Below, piece by piece: positions 21,321-32,879 of a DNA stretch of 64,000 bases. The notes under the pieces are model-generated. The model made no database searches, was not told the DNA's origin, and worked only from the letters and a program-made list of their open reading frames with translations. The stretch comes from Nelumbo lutea (Eukaryota; Streptophyta; Magnoliopsida; Proteales; Nelumbonaceae). Positions within the stretch are counted from its first letter, which is position 1. Each line of letters begins with the position of its first letter. Position numbers and translations under genes: made by a program. The DNA lies in NCBI GenBank assembly GCA_022828595.1, contig JAKGHH010000008.1:28760378-28824377 (forward strand), read 5' to 3'.

Positions 21321-22239
21321 GTTTGGGGTAAAAAAGGAGAAAATAATAAATTGAAAATGGAGAATGAAAAGTTACCCAAGCAATTAGATGAGGAAAAAGA
21401 AAAAAAGAGAGTAATTGAAGATACAACAAGACCAAATGCAATTGGTCATAACTTCATTATTGGCTAAGCTTACTCAAAATGGAACTATTGACTTGTTAAA
21501 TATCTCTCGTGGATCAACTTTAGTATCGCAAGTAATTTTTTTAATTAGATTTATTTAAATTTAAATTAAATAGCTTTTTCTTTAAGATTGTGATTGATAA
21601 AATTATTTATACATTATTTTTTTGCAGGAGAATAATAATGAGGGTGTTAGTGCTTCTGAAAATCAAACACTAGAAGAACAAATTTGATGAGAATAATAAT
21701 TAGGGTGTTACTTTTTTGTGTATAAACTTTTCGAATCTTAATATATGATGGTTTGAATATGTTATCTTTTAGAAACCAATGAATTTATATTCATGTGATG
21801 GATGGATTTAATGGATTTAAGATTGTCCATTAATTGAATTGAGTGAACAAATGAATGACCATAATAAATTATATATAAAATATGTTATATGGATGTAACA
21901 TAATGAAATTAACATTGATAATAGTTCCAATTATTTGATCATTGGCAGCAATAGTATTACTTTAAGTACGTGCAAATTTTTTATTAACCACAATTTGTAA
22001 ATTATTTACAACAATTAAAGATATTAATATCAACAACTAAATTATTATAGATAATAATTGCAGAACTGTTGTTAATTATTTCGCAACAATTAATTAGAAT
22101 TGTTGCCTATGTGTTAGCAACAATTAATGCGCAAAAAAAAAATAGTTTTTAGCTAATTGTTCCAAATAATGAATATTGGGCCATTGTTGGGTTTCATTGT
22201 TGCAAAAAAGGCAATGTTAGCAACAATTAATAGGTGGTT
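21321..22239. mobile_element. Insertion within the LINE, possible DNA-transposon remnant
   Basis: It starts with a Lys/Glu-rich coding tail ending at 21467. A GT...AG intron-like interval (about 21530-21628, acceptor TTTGCAG) leads to GAGAATAATAATGAGGG and a short second coding tail ending at about 21688. The right part is rich in GCAACAATTA and its complement (22055-22225), resembling subterminal repeats of a DNA transposon. No terminal inverted repeat or target duplication could be fixed by eye, so class and borders are uncertain. Confidence 0.35.
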
Positions 22240-22780
22240 GATGCAATTAAGTCTAAATTATTCTACACTATCTTCATATGAGAACTCTTTCATGCTTGAT
22301 GTTTTAAATATTCTCATCAAGCAAATCAAGAGAACAACTATTTACTGGCCACTCCCTATAGAGCTTCCTTTCAAATTGAATGTAGATGGGGCAAGTTGGG
22401 GAAACCCAGGTGAGAGCGGAGGAGGTGGTATCGTGAGAAATAGTTTTGGAGCTTTTTGTTTTGGATTTCATAATTGTTATGGTAACAACTCTTCTATCAT
22501 TGTTGAATTTTTAGCTCTTAGGGATGGCATTACACTATGCTTCAATCATGGAATATTGGAGGTTCAAATTAAAAGTCATAACAAGTGCTTAGTTAATATT
22601 TGTCATGCTAAGTTCATAGTTCCTTGTAAATTTACTTATATCTAGCGTGAAATTAAGAGAGTAAATTCTACTATGCAAATAAAACTTTCTCATATTCTTA
22701 GAAAGGGAAATCGATGTGCAGACTTCTTGGACAATAAAAGAATTGATCAGAAAAACTTTCTTGAATACAACTCAATGCAA
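22240..22780 (+). pseudogene. LINE RNase H domain (RVT_3 type)
   Basis: The frame beginning with PFKLNVDGASWGNPGESGGGG has the first RNase H Asp in V-D-G and the G-G-G-I-V-R pattern. IVEFLALRDGI carries the Glu region. A TAG at 22643 ends the frame, but similarity continues with SHILRKGNRCADFLDNK, which is the A-D-x-L end of the domain. The product is broken. Confidence 0.8.
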
Positions 22781-22800
22781 AACATTCTTGGTTCCTATTG

Positions 22801-24078
22801 ACCAAGAACCCCATATTCTTTTTTCATATTTATATGGGGACCAGGAAAAGTTTATTTCTTTGGTTATCACTTATTCAAGTAAATGATATCCATCTCTTAG
22901 GTGGATAAATAACTTTCCCACCTAGGGAAAAAGTTACCAATACTTAAATGAAACAAAAATGGTTTTTTTAATAATAGATTTTTATGGCTAAAATGGACAT
23001 TGCATTATTTACATGAGAAATATAAAAACATGGGTAAATGCACTTACCTGGATAAGTGTTTACCCGTATAAGTAACTTGCCAAAAAGCGAAGGGGGCCTT
23101 AATGAAAACTATTAAAGACTTCTTGTTATTCGTATTAAGTAATGGTCGTTTTGCTTTATTTTATTTATGATGTATTGTTTTTCTTTTTATTGCTTTTTGG
23201 ACTGGGTTGAGATGGTGAGATTATGTGATTTGTATTTCAGTTTTAGGGCAAGGTGGGTTACATCCTCCCCTTTGTCTATCTTTACACCTTTTGATAATGG
23301 TTAATTAATAAATTTAAGGTGGCCGCCCCTGAGTAAATTTAGGGGTCCTAAAATAAATTAAAAAAAATCAGACTTTAAAGGGGAATAAACCATTAAACAC
23401 CAATAAAGAGCTCCATTGCATTCTCAAACTTGGGCAACACCTTAATTGAGTGGGTCGACATAGGTATCGCTGCTCAATCCATGGACCAGACAAGATGACT
23501 TTCCCTTTACCAGGAAAACTGATGATAGAGAATTAAAGATGAATAAGCCATAGCCTTATTTTATTTCTGCATACCTAGAGCCACTTAGAACTCGTATTCC
23601 AAATAACTGTAATCCAACATAACAGAGCATAGACATGCTAAGAGATAAAGATCGAATTCGAAGAAGGTAAAAACAGAAGAAGCCATTAAGAGTTAAGACT
23701 AATGAAAATGTGTATAGTATATATGCAAAATAATACAAAATATATATTTACATTTGTACTCTTTCCAAACTGAACCTAAAACAAAAAGTTCAAATCACAA
23801 AAGAGAAAGAGAAAAAATAAGAGTAATTGGACTAACCTGCTCTCTCCGTCCAAGTGATCTACCTTTGGCCAAGTTTACTCTTATAGCATATGTTTGGCAT
23901 AGATGCTGCAGATGCAGCACTGCAAATGGTGCGCTGATGTGGCGTCATTTTCGAGAGCAGCATGCCATAATCTGATGATTTGCCTCTCATTATTTAGTAA
24001 AACCAACTAACCAACGAGCCCTAATGGGCTAATTCTAATTCGAAATACCACGTCAGCTGCGCAGAGTGGGGGGTAATG
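22801..24078. other. Intergenic DNA downstream of tRNA-Asp
   Basis: No gene seen. The stretch 24001-24062 has ACCAACGAGCCCTAATGGGC in inverted orientation relative to the block GCCCATTATAGGTTCGTTGG of the 13.5-kb and 14.05-kb units, then TCAGCTGCGCAGAGTGG in the same orientation as those units. This shows that part of the tRNA downstream flank is also shared, with a rearrangement. Confidence 0.5.
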
Positions 24079-24084
24079 AAAAAA
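24079..24084 (-). terminator. RNA polymerase III terminator of tRNA-Asp
   Basis: Six A residues on the plus strand give TTTTTT on the minus strand, eight bases past the tRNA 3' end. This is the standard Pol III stop. Confidence 0.8.
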
Positions 24085-24092
24085 GATTGTTG

Positions 24093-24164
24093 CGCCGTTG
24101 CCGGGGATCGAACCCGGGTCACCCGCGTGACAGGCGGGAATACTCACCACTATACTACAACGAC
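24093..24164 (-). tRNA. trnD-GTC: tRNA-Asp (anticodon GTC), intact
   Basis: A 72-base cloverleaf on the minus strand. The acceptor GTCGTTG pairs with CAACGGC (one G-T pair) and the discriminator is G. The D-arm/A-box sequence is TAGTATAGTGGTGAGTAT. The anticodon arm CCCGC-CTGTCAC-GCGGG gives GTC. The T arm CCGGG-TTCGATC-CCCGG holds a good B box. CCA is not encoded and a T6 terminator follows. It lacks the T-arm damage seen in the copies at 13.6 and 14.1 kb and is the likely functional member. Confidence 0.95.
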
Positions 24165-24560
24165 CAGATAACAGTTTGTTAAATATTGACTATGTTATAT
24201 TGACACAATTTTCAAGTAAAAACCCAATACAGGCATCGCACAAATTGAACAAGTATTTTGAGCGGTATTATATTTGGTATTGTCGTTGAATGTTTACATT
24301 ATTTTGTATGGAACTTTTAGATGATGACAAAAATAGTAATAATATCTTTTCAAAATTTTTAAAATTTTTATATTTTTATGTATATAAAAATAATTTTTAT
24401 TTATTAAATTAATAATAAATCTTATTTATCACACATTTGTTTATGATGAATATATGATATATTGGAGATTTGCCAAAGTGTTTTTTACAATTCTTTTTAT
24501 AATTTTTACATTTTCTATCTTTTATAATGTTTATTATTTGACGCAAAGGTTGAAATTGTT
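24165..24560. repeat. tRNA-Asp upstream flank, shared with 14.2-14.7 kb
   Basis: AT-rich 5' flank of the minus-strand tRNA gene, colinear with 14202-14660 with small indels. The last conserved piece is TTTATTATTTGACGCAAAGGTTGAAATTG, a shortened form of the sequence also found at 14630-14680 and 25110-25165. Confidence 0.8.
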
Positions 24561-26094
24561 GAACAACCTCCAAATAGGAAAGTAGTCCCATTTTTTGGTC
24601 ATTTTTAAGTTTTATATTTATATTTTATTTTCGTGGGCAATAAAAATAACCCCTCTTTATTACAATTATTTTTCTTTAACATGCGTGAGGCAGTATTAGT
24701 GGTAGTCTTGGCTTTGAAGCTGAGGAAGAGATAAGAATGGGACATTAGGATTTGGTTAGAGAAATCTGGGAGACAAAGATGGGTGATTAAGGAGCGAATA
24801 AGAGATCACCCAAAAAGAAAAGTCAGTAAATAAGGAATGGATGATGGGATGACAAAATGTCTCCTTTTCCATTAGAAGAACCTCTATTTATAGAGGGAGA
24901 GGAGTGCTCATGCATGCATGGAGTTAAGGGTTCGAGAATATTCTTAAGGTGGTTAAGTTGAGTGCCCAAGTTGATTCGATAGAGGCATGTATCAGACCAC
25001 AGGGTGGGGAACAATTACCAATCTGTGCAGACCTTAATTACGTTCTTTTAATTTTTTTCTGTAATTTTTAGATATATTTTTGTATTTATTTTTATTTTAA
25101 AAAACTTTTATTATTTAGTCATGAGATCGTGGTTTGACATATTTGACCTAGAAGGTTGAGTTTTCTTTTTTGTCACCATGATGGAAGAATGGATTGGCCT
25201 TTTGTTTAGTTAAAAAGCAGCATGGATTTTATATTGTTAAAAGTTTTGAATATAGATCTAATTGATAGAATTTATTAATAAAAAAAATTATATATATGAT
25301 TCAATAAGAGAGAATAGGGGTTAATGTTTTAAATACACATAACATAATGAGAGGGAATTGAAAGAAGTAAAAAGTAACACATATGTGTGTATGTAAAATT
25401 TTTTCTTTGTCGATCACAGAAAATGTCACTTGAAGGCTGTGTTTGGAAATCGAAACCGACCTGAACCGAACCAACTTAGTAGTTAGTTCCTAGTTAATAG
25501 TTACAACCTACTTAGTTTCTACTTAACTAAGTTGTCTCTATCCTAATTACAACCTAACTTAATTTCTAGTCTTCTAGTTAAGAATGACATTAATGGCAAG
25601 TATTGTAAGACAATTGGACAAAGAATTTTTTGGAAAAGTTTAAAGAAAAGAATCAAATGATCCTAGTTTCTATTGTCTTTTACACCAAATAAGCAAACCA
25701 ATTACAATTAGAATTATGTGTCATTTTTTACTTAGATCAGAAGGTTTCTTGAAATATACAAATTTCAATCTTCTTTCTCTAATACATTTTGACTTTCTAT
25801 TTTCTTGATACATAAACTCAATTTTTTATGTGCTTCACAAAGTTATTGGCCTCTTAATTTATGTGCTTTCCTTGATGGATGATGTTTCTAGGTACTTCTC
25901 TGATGCCCAATCTACCAATTTATTACCATGGTTGAACTTAGAGCCGAAACCGACCCAAACCGAACCAACCCCACTCAAACCGACCATGTTGGTTTTGCTT
26001 AACACAGGGTCAGTTTCGGTTTCAATTTTAGGTAACCCGACCAGGTCGGGTCAGTTGGAAAAATCTCAGTAAACCGACCCAACCCAACCCATGT
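24561..26094. other. Intergenic DNA with related repeat pieces
   Basis: No gene seen. 25040-25165 is a second copy of the distal part of the tRNA upstream flank (TTTATTATTTAGTCATGAGATCGTGG). 25925-26090 is an ACCGA/TCGGT-rich inverted-repeat block with CCGAAACCGACCCAAACCG and GGTCAGTTTCGGTTTC, likely a small MITE-like repeat. Confidence 0.5.
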
Positions 26095-26530
26095 ATAGTC
26101 CTACCTAGGATAACTTGGGGGGTTGGCCTGGCACAACCCATGGCTCAAGCCCATGTGGGCTCGTGTCGTGCCGCATTCCAAGCTGGTTTGTGGCCCAAGC
26201 CTTGGCCCAGGTTGGGTCGTGGATCGAACCAAAGCTATTTTTGCATATTTATTTAAAAAATGAAAAAAAACCTTAAAATTTTAATTTTATATGAATGTTG
26301 ATGTGTACATTGCTTGTATATATAATAATTAAATAAATTAGTATAATAAAATTGAAAATAACTATTTATTTTATTAAGTAGTTGTGCTGGCCCACGGACC
26401 TAAAACCCTAGGCCCAACACGACACGGACCATCATGTCGGGCCTAGCACGGCCCGCGTGCCGTGCCGGTCCAAAGTCGGGTCAAGCCATGCCGAACTGTG
26501 GGCGACCCGACCCGATTTACACCTCTAGGA
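26095..26530. repeat. GGCCCA/GCACGG-rich repeat, hAT-MITE-like
   Basis: Two GC-rich halves flank an AT-rich centre (26240-26380). The left half has GGTTGGCCTGGCACAACCC and GGGTCGTGG. The right half has CACGGACCTAAAACCCTAGG and GGCCTAGCACGGCCC, and ends ACCCGATTTACACCTCTAGG. The right half is the reverse complement of the type found at 13187-13378 and 13683-13850. Common plant repeats with GAGGTGTAAATCGGGT ends look like this; termini were not fixed. Confidence 0.5.
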
Positions 26531-27750
26531 CTAAGTACAACCAATCTTGAACCAATTATTTAATTAGGATCAAATCATAAACTTGATTATAGTTAAAATA
26601 ATACTAATTTATTTTTATGTTAATAAGTTAAAGATTTTTAACTAATATTATCTTATTTATTATTTATCAATTTACTATTTCAAACATGAAACATGATAAA
26701 AATTTATATATTTCATAAAATATTTGGTTATGGACCTGAATTAATTTTGGATAGGTAAGAACGAGAATCAATCTAATAATTAATCAAGGAAAAATCATGG
26801 AACCAAAACCATTATAATTATGTTCAGTCAATTTAGTTCCATCAGGATAGACCTAACCCATTGGTTCAGCCTAATTTTTCTTAAATAAATTAATGTTTAT
26901 AAAATAATTTATTAAATTCAATAAACTAATAAATAAATAAATAAAAGTTTATTGGGATGGGATTGGTATAATGGCTATCTCGAACCAAACCCGACCCATT
27001 GACAACCCTAAATATTGGACTCAAGGGGAGAGAATAATTTGTTAGTAAATTATTTTTGAATAAATAAATAATATAAATATTTATTAAAATATTTCTCTCA
27101 ATGTCACATCTCTTTTGTTTTACTGATTTATTTTATTAGAACAAATAATTATTTAATTTTATTAAATAAATAAATGTTTAGATAAGAATAATAATAATAA
27201 AATAAATAGATGAATAAATAAAACCTGAGATAAAAATAAGAGAAGAGAAAGGAAGAGAATTGAGAAAGAAGAGGGTTGGCATTTTATTTATAGGATGGAA
27301 AAATCATAAATAATTACATAAGGAGGTTTGTCTTATATGTGGCACTCCTTATGTAATTGTCATAGAGGTAATTACATGGCAAGGTAAAGAAGGCCCATTT
27401 GTCTTATATATGGTATTTTTGTAAATTTTAAATATTATGAAGTCAATTATATAAGGGTGTTTGTTTTATTTGTGACATTCTTGTAATTTTCGAAAACTAG
27501 AATAAAAGAGAGGTGTGAGAGAAAAGAGGAGTAAAAGAGAGAAGGGAGGGAGAAACACATGTCAATATCTTAGAGCGTGCCTAGCAAGCCAAAAATATAT
27601 AAAGTGTCAACTTCCAAATGCCACTGTGCTTTAAGTATATATATCTTAAAAGGGAGTGTGCCAAGCTGGCACTTTCTTGTGCTTTGATTAATTTGACAAG
27701 GCAATTTCTTGCACTTTGGTTATTTTGAGCAATCACTTTGCTGTGAATTG
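26531..27750. other. AT-rich intergenic DNA
   Basis: No gene or clear repeat boundary. Short purine-rich stretches lie near 27230-27280 and 27505-27555. Confidence 0.6.
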
Positions 27751-27909
27751 GGATCTGCTCCTCACGCCAGGCGCCTCACACTAACCTCACAGGCACATCT
27801 CACCATGCATTGGGAACATCTCCCGTGCATAATAATGTATGAGTATGGGAGATGTTCCTAATGCATGTGGGATGTGTTTATGAGGTCGATCAGTGTGAGG
27901 AGCAGATCC
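27751..27909. mobile_element. Hairpin MITE, 159 bp
   Basis: The left half starts GGATCTGCTCCTCAC and the right half is its inverted partner ending GTGAGGAGCAGATCC. Complementarity continues inward through CATGCATTGGGAACATCTCCC against GGGAGATGTTCCTAATGCATG, leaving a loop of about 20 bases. A partial copy of one half lies at 28045-28100. No convincing target duplication was found. Confidence 0.8.
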
Positions 27910-29400
27910 GGTCTCCTTTGTTGCGTTCTCATTTTCTTGAATTTTTAGTTTTTCATAAAATAGATAATTATGCTATAATTAAAATCAATCTGTCAACTAG
28001 CTGTGTAAATGTTGTTTTCAAGTGCCAATATTTTGTTATCGAAATTGTGATTGCTCCTCACATCGAGCACCTCACACCAACCTCACAGGTGCATCTCACA
28101 GAAATAAAAATTATATCCTTCTTGTTGCACCCTCCCTCAAACCTTGGGTTGTTTCCTATTTGTTGTTATGGTACCTGTTGCAATGTTTTAAAAACCGACC
28201 CATAATCAGGATCGATTAGGTCATTGCTTCAACCATCTGGTTTAAATAAATCTAACTTGTGATGTTTTAAAAATTAAATAAAAATTTGGCTTAGAAACCA
28301 TTGCCTCCCTCAAATAGGCTAATAGTTTGACCACTTGACTCAACAGGTTGCTTACCAGTTCAATTTTTTTTTTTTTTTTTGGGAAAATAGTGGTTTGGGG
28401 TGAAACAAAACCGCTAACTGGTCTCAAGTCAAGCAGTACAACTGTTCAAGACAACAATGGTTTGAAAATTCAAAAATTAACTTAAATGGAGATGGTATTG
28501 TGCCTTTTGGTTTATTTTGTCAATGGCGTTTTGACATATCATTTGTCCATTAGCCAGTGTATATTTGGATAAAGCTAGTTCCATGACCCAAGTTATTCAC
28601 AGAAAAAGGAAAAAGAATGACCCAAGTCATTTAAAAAATGTTAGAAATAGAGCAAAGCCGATTTAGACCTCTTGATGGTGTTTTACCCTAATTCAATGGT
28701 TATAACTTATAAGAGCCATTGTATGCCATTCCGTTCTGGGTTAGTTTAATTTAGACCCATTTGAGAACTAAAATCAAATAATATTAGTTATTGATTAAAA
28801 AAAATAATAATAATAGTTATAATAATAAATGTGAATATAGATTATTATTTAAACAATTTAAACTTAGGAAAATTAAAAGTATAATTAATAACATTTAGTT
28901 GTTAGTATTCGTACTCAATTAAATGTTAAAATGTCAGTAACTCAAAATTAATTATTGTTTATCTAAAATCTATTTAAATACCATAATAATTACATTCAAT
29001 TTAAATTTTAAAATTAAAAATATTTTAAATTAATCATAGATAAATAAGTCACCTAAAAATAATATTTGAATACAATAGGAACCAATTCTATACAAATGAG
29101 AATATAATTAGACTTTATGTTTCAATTTCGTTTAACAAACCACCCGTGCATCCCATGGGTCCCAAGCGAAGGGCGCCCGTGCTTAGCACGGGCGATGAAT
29201 ATCGAATTGCTGCAATTGTAAAAAATTAAGAAGAGAAAAAACAAAGATTTAAAAACAAAGATAGTTTCATGGTACGGCTTGTGAGTTCATTGCAGGATTA
29301 ATGGTGTGTTGCGGGTTTATCATAGGTGTACACTTTCTGCCAATCACCCTCCACGGGACGATCTTTAAAAAAAAAAGGCTATAAAAAAGGCGCAATGCTC
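27910..29400. other. AT-rich intergenic DNA
   Basis: It contains a partial copy of the hairpin MITE (28045-28100), a poly-T run near 28363-28380, and a short perfect hairpin GCCCGTGCTTAGCACGGGC at 29175-29193. No coding signal seen. Confidence 0.55.
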
Positions 29401-29596
29401 TCAGGTTCAAGACGGGGAAGCAGACAACCATTCTCCGCCAAAAATACAAGTTGGTTGGCCCTTCCATTCAACGGAAGAAAGGGTGTCAAATGAACATTGG
29501 GGACCATATCCATCACTCGATAGAGCAGCAGCGGTAGAAGGTGTTGATTCCGTTGGAGTTCCAGCAGATTGATTCAATCCAATTGCAGAACTACAA

Positions 29597-30160
29597 ATGG
29601 CAAGTATTCTGAAGACAATGCTTGGAACAAATGTAGCCCTGGCACTAGGGATTGGAGCCATCTATTTCCAGTGTCACCCGGAATTCCTAAATCGGCTCAT
29701 TTTTTTGATGATTTGCATTCTGTCGTTGGCCTTATCATGTAACATCCTCGGGCTTCTCCTATTAGACAAAGGCAAGTTATTATTATCCAATACGGTGGGA
29801 AAACTGGGGGGCATCTTAACCATGGCCGATGTATTTATCTTGTTGGCTTGCATTTTGCCGTTACCACTTGTTTGGCTTCCGCCTCTCTGTTTCCTCTCTC
29901 GTCTGAGCCTACTAATACTGCCCAACTCCTTAACCGGATCTCCTCGTGTCATGGACACAAATCAAACACGCGGATGGTCGCCAAGGCGTGGGACTAGGAT
30001 TTGCTTGTCCAAACCTGTCAGGTTGTTGTGTCCCAACACATACAGGAGTCATGTAGCTGGTTATGCCATTGACCCTTTATTTTATGTTGCTAGTTATCTC
30101 TTGATGGTTTTTACAAGGACAGTGTTTGACATAGTAACATTGAAGAATCCGCAAATATAG
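29597..30160 (+). CDS. Uncharacterised small membrane-type protein
   Basis: 187 codons from the ATG at 29597 to a TAG. I do not recognise a family. The N-terminal half is strongly hydrophobic, with possible membrane segments at about residues 10-25, 33-57, 68-90 and 92-110. The rest is basic and less hydrophobic. Its first 75 bases recur at 1549-1623, and a 40-bp piece at 29951-29993 recurs at 41625-41665 next to a breakpoint. Repeated fragments in three places suggest either a small duplicated gene family or part of a mobile sequence. A splice site may lie at TTTCCAG near 29669, where the 1.6-kb copy ends. It could be non-coding. Confidence 0.35.
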   Translation: MASILKTMLGTNVALALGIGAIYFQCHPEFLNRLIFLMICILSLALSCNILGLLLLDKGKLLLSNTVGKLGGILTMADVFILLACILPLPLVWLPPLCFLSRLSLLILPNSLTGSPRVMDTNQTRGWSPRRGTRICLSKPVRLLCPNTYRSHVAGYAIDPLFYVASYLLMVFTRTVFDIVTLKNPQI

Positions 30161-32554
30161 CCTTTACTAAGAGAAGGTGTTTTGTTTATGGGGTGTAGAG
30201 GAGGTGGTATAAGTTCGTACCCTATGGTTTACAGCACATTCAGTAATTATATTTCATTAAGTTGGGTCATGAGATTGGTAGTGGGTGCCTTAGCATTGGG
30301 AATAAGATAAGGTGAGAATGTATTGAATCTGTCCCATTGAAATCATGCTTTCAACATCATCTCCAATCAGCAACACTGATGTGATAATGTTCTGGAATTT
30401 ATATCTACTCGAATCAATCATGATTCAACCAAGAACAACTCAAAAGGGCTGATAAAGATAGGAAGCAAAACAGAGGGGAGTAAAAGCTTCCAAATTTTCA
30501 AATATGACAAAAAAAAAATATAGGAACACTTCCATAGTCTTCCATAGTCTAAAATGATGCTTACAAACCATAATTCAAGAAACCATAATTCGAGAAATAT
30601 AGGAACACTTTCATAGTCTATAATGATGCTTGCAAACCATAACTCATTAAAAATAAATGTTTGTTTTATTTGAGATAAAAAGATGGATTCAAGAATTGAG
30701 GGTTCCCTTTACTATATTATGAAACTTATTTGGCACCACTCATGTTCAAATAATTCAAGTCCATGTTTAAAAAGGGCATCAAGAGTATCACGGAAATTAA
30801 AGATTCTCCTAATTTGCTTAAAAGATCAGTCCAGCAATAATTTAGACGCCACAACACAAGGAACATCTTATGAATTAAATTCTTCAAACCCACTTAGAAA
30901 CCACTAATGCAAACCATAAAAAATCAATTCCCATATATGGTTTCTAAAAAATAGGACATCACTCTAAGACACCCATTAAAAAACTGCCAAGAAATCAATT
31001 CCTATATATTTTTTCTCTTTATTTTAAGAGATGCTGGAAGGTTAGATTCAGCAGTGAACCCTATTTCAAGTCTCCATCTTCTAGCCCTATTTGTTATTCT
31101 AATGGGAGTTCAGGGCCACATTAGTAAGAGAGAGAGAGAGAGGGAGAGAGAGACTTGAGTTTACTGAAATTGGTGATATTGTGCATTCACGTTAAATAAA
31201 AACAGCTATTTCACACAAGCATTAATACAAACATGAAGGAGTTGTTTCTGCCTAGCCAGAATAAGTCTACATGTGAGGCAAAAAATGAGGCATTTTGGCA
31301 TTAAAAATAAGGAGAACAATCTGCTAAAAAGTACTGAAGTTAAAATTAACTTTTACAAACCAAAATAGAGAAGGGTTAGGTTTTATCCATTGGAGTTCGT
31401 CTCCAACAGGTTCTTCAAATCGGAACCCAATGGGCCGGTGTTACTCCATTTTCACGCCACCAATAGGAACAAACAAAAAAAATACAAATGTATGAAAGAA
31501 AAAAGTGAGAGAGAAGAGGTAATGAGCGGAAGAAGATGAAAGGGGGTGAGAGAAATCGTGGCTTAGCTCTTAATTCGTTTGATGCTTCTCAGCTTCCAAA
31601 GAAAATAGGGAAATGCAAATATTATGCTCAGAGAAGTGAAAGGGTTTTTTGAAATTATGGGATTCGTTCGCATGGGAGAGAAGTTTTAGCGAGCCGGACT
31701 AGCTCTTTTTTATTTTTCGGTGTATATCTGGCAGCAAATATGCATCCGCCACTATAAGTAATAGTATCTATAGCAGCAGCAGCTCTCTCTATTCACTGCT
31801 AAAAGATGAATACATAGTGGCGTTTTTCTTAGTGCTGCTAAGAATTCTGCCGCTATATACGGATTTTATTGTTGTGTCCCCTAGATCATTCAAGGTAGTT
31901 TAGTCCATCAAAGAGAATTACAATCATGGGAAAACTCATATCAATTCCCCCATTCATTCCATTTTGATCTCCTGAAATCTCAGAAGTTGCAGAATTCTCA
32001 AAGGACATGATTCAAACACTTTTCAGTTTCAACACACACATTAAGATCTCTCAACATCCAAAAAAGTCCTCGAAACACACTAGAGATGCAGTCCACATGC
32101 ACACACTCCAGTTTGGGCACAATCTGGACATGAACCAGCTCCATTTCTCTAAAAAAATAATTTTTTAGGTTGATTTCAGCACTGCACCAGCTTAACAGTC
32201 ACAACCCACCAATTTTCTAGATCATCTAAACACACCAACTACTAAGAGAGATCATAAAACAGTGGAGTCACACCAAAATAGGGCAAAAACAGGTCATTTG
32301 TGACCTACAAGTATCCTATTCTTAGGTACAGGATCACACAATTTACAGAGGCTTGAACCTCACAATTCCTCTGACATCATTTAATAGTTTTGTTTCATAG
32401 GGTTTTTCTTGGTACATGACCAAGAGAAAAGAAAAAAGAAAAGGTTAAACAAACTTGTACCAATCATAGGTCAACTTCTCTGATCTCAGTTGAAGAAGAC
32501 AGCAGGATGATAAAGAAAGAACTTGTTCAATCTGCTCTCAAACCCAGTAGAACC
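30161..32554. other. Intergenic DNA, no gene seen
   Basis: It includes a two-copy repeat TAGGAACACTT.CATAGTCT at 30521 and 30600 (79-bp step), a GA microsatellite at 31126-31152, and a stem-loop-rich block at 31730-31865 with CGCCACTAT motifs. The 3' part (32400-32554) is the 5' untranslated region that follows the PBS of the minus-strand copia LTR. Confidence 0.5.
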
Positions 32555-32566
32555 GCTCTGATACCA
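32555..32566 (-). other. Copia primer-binding site (initiator tRNA-Met)
   Basis: The minus strand reads TGGTATCAGAGC immediately after the LTR end. This is the standard plant copia PBS complementary to the 3' end of tRNA-iMet. Confidence 0.85.
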
Positions 32567-32844
32567 TATTAGCAGAAGAAAAGAGGAAAAATAAGGAAGA
32601 AGAAGAGAAGAGAGAGAGAGAGAGAGAGAGAGAAGAGAAGAGAAAGGTTTGGAGAGTCAAACTTGTCTGGCAGCACCAGCTTATATTATTATATATAGGA
32701 TGACCATAATTAATAGGGAAAAGACCCTTATGCCCCTACTGTAGTCAAAGTACATAAATAATGATAAAAAAAGCTATTTTAACCAGAACAAACAGACCTA
32801 ACTAAGTAGAATAAAAACATAAAAAGTAAGTAAATATTCCAACA
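32567..32844 (-). repeat. Copia LTR with PBS, element otherwise missing
   Basis: On the minus strand it runs from TGTTGGAATATTTACTTAC to TTCTGCTAATA, about 278 bp, with a GA-rich tract (32580-32640) near its 3' end, followed by the PBS. No gag or second LTR is found to the left. It differs from the LTRs of copia A, B and C. The left arm of the inverted duplication includes at least 32685 onward; the matching LTR start lies at 63841 in the right arm. Confidence 0.75.
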
Positions 32845-32879
32845 TCACGTATGTCATCTAGCAAAGGAAACAAAATACT

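Larger units (their letters stand above)
20790..22800 (+). mobile_element. LINE 3' region interrupted by another insertion
   Basis: The C-terminal RT region (20790-21320) and RNase H region (22240-22780) of one plant LINE lie in order on the plus strand. They are separated by about 900 bp of unrelated sequence holding a different coding tail and GCAACAATTA-type repeats. The simplest reading is a later insertion into the LINE, or deletion plus insertion. Confidence 0.65.

Noticed and set aside
13600..24170. tRNA-derived SINEs
   Set aside because: The copies share sequence upstream of the tRNA 5' end and lack a common body or poly-A tail after the tRNA, unlike SINEs.
29146..29200. GCCCGTGCTTAGCACGGGC hairpin as a Helitron end
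   Set aside because: No CTRR follows within the expected distance on either strand.
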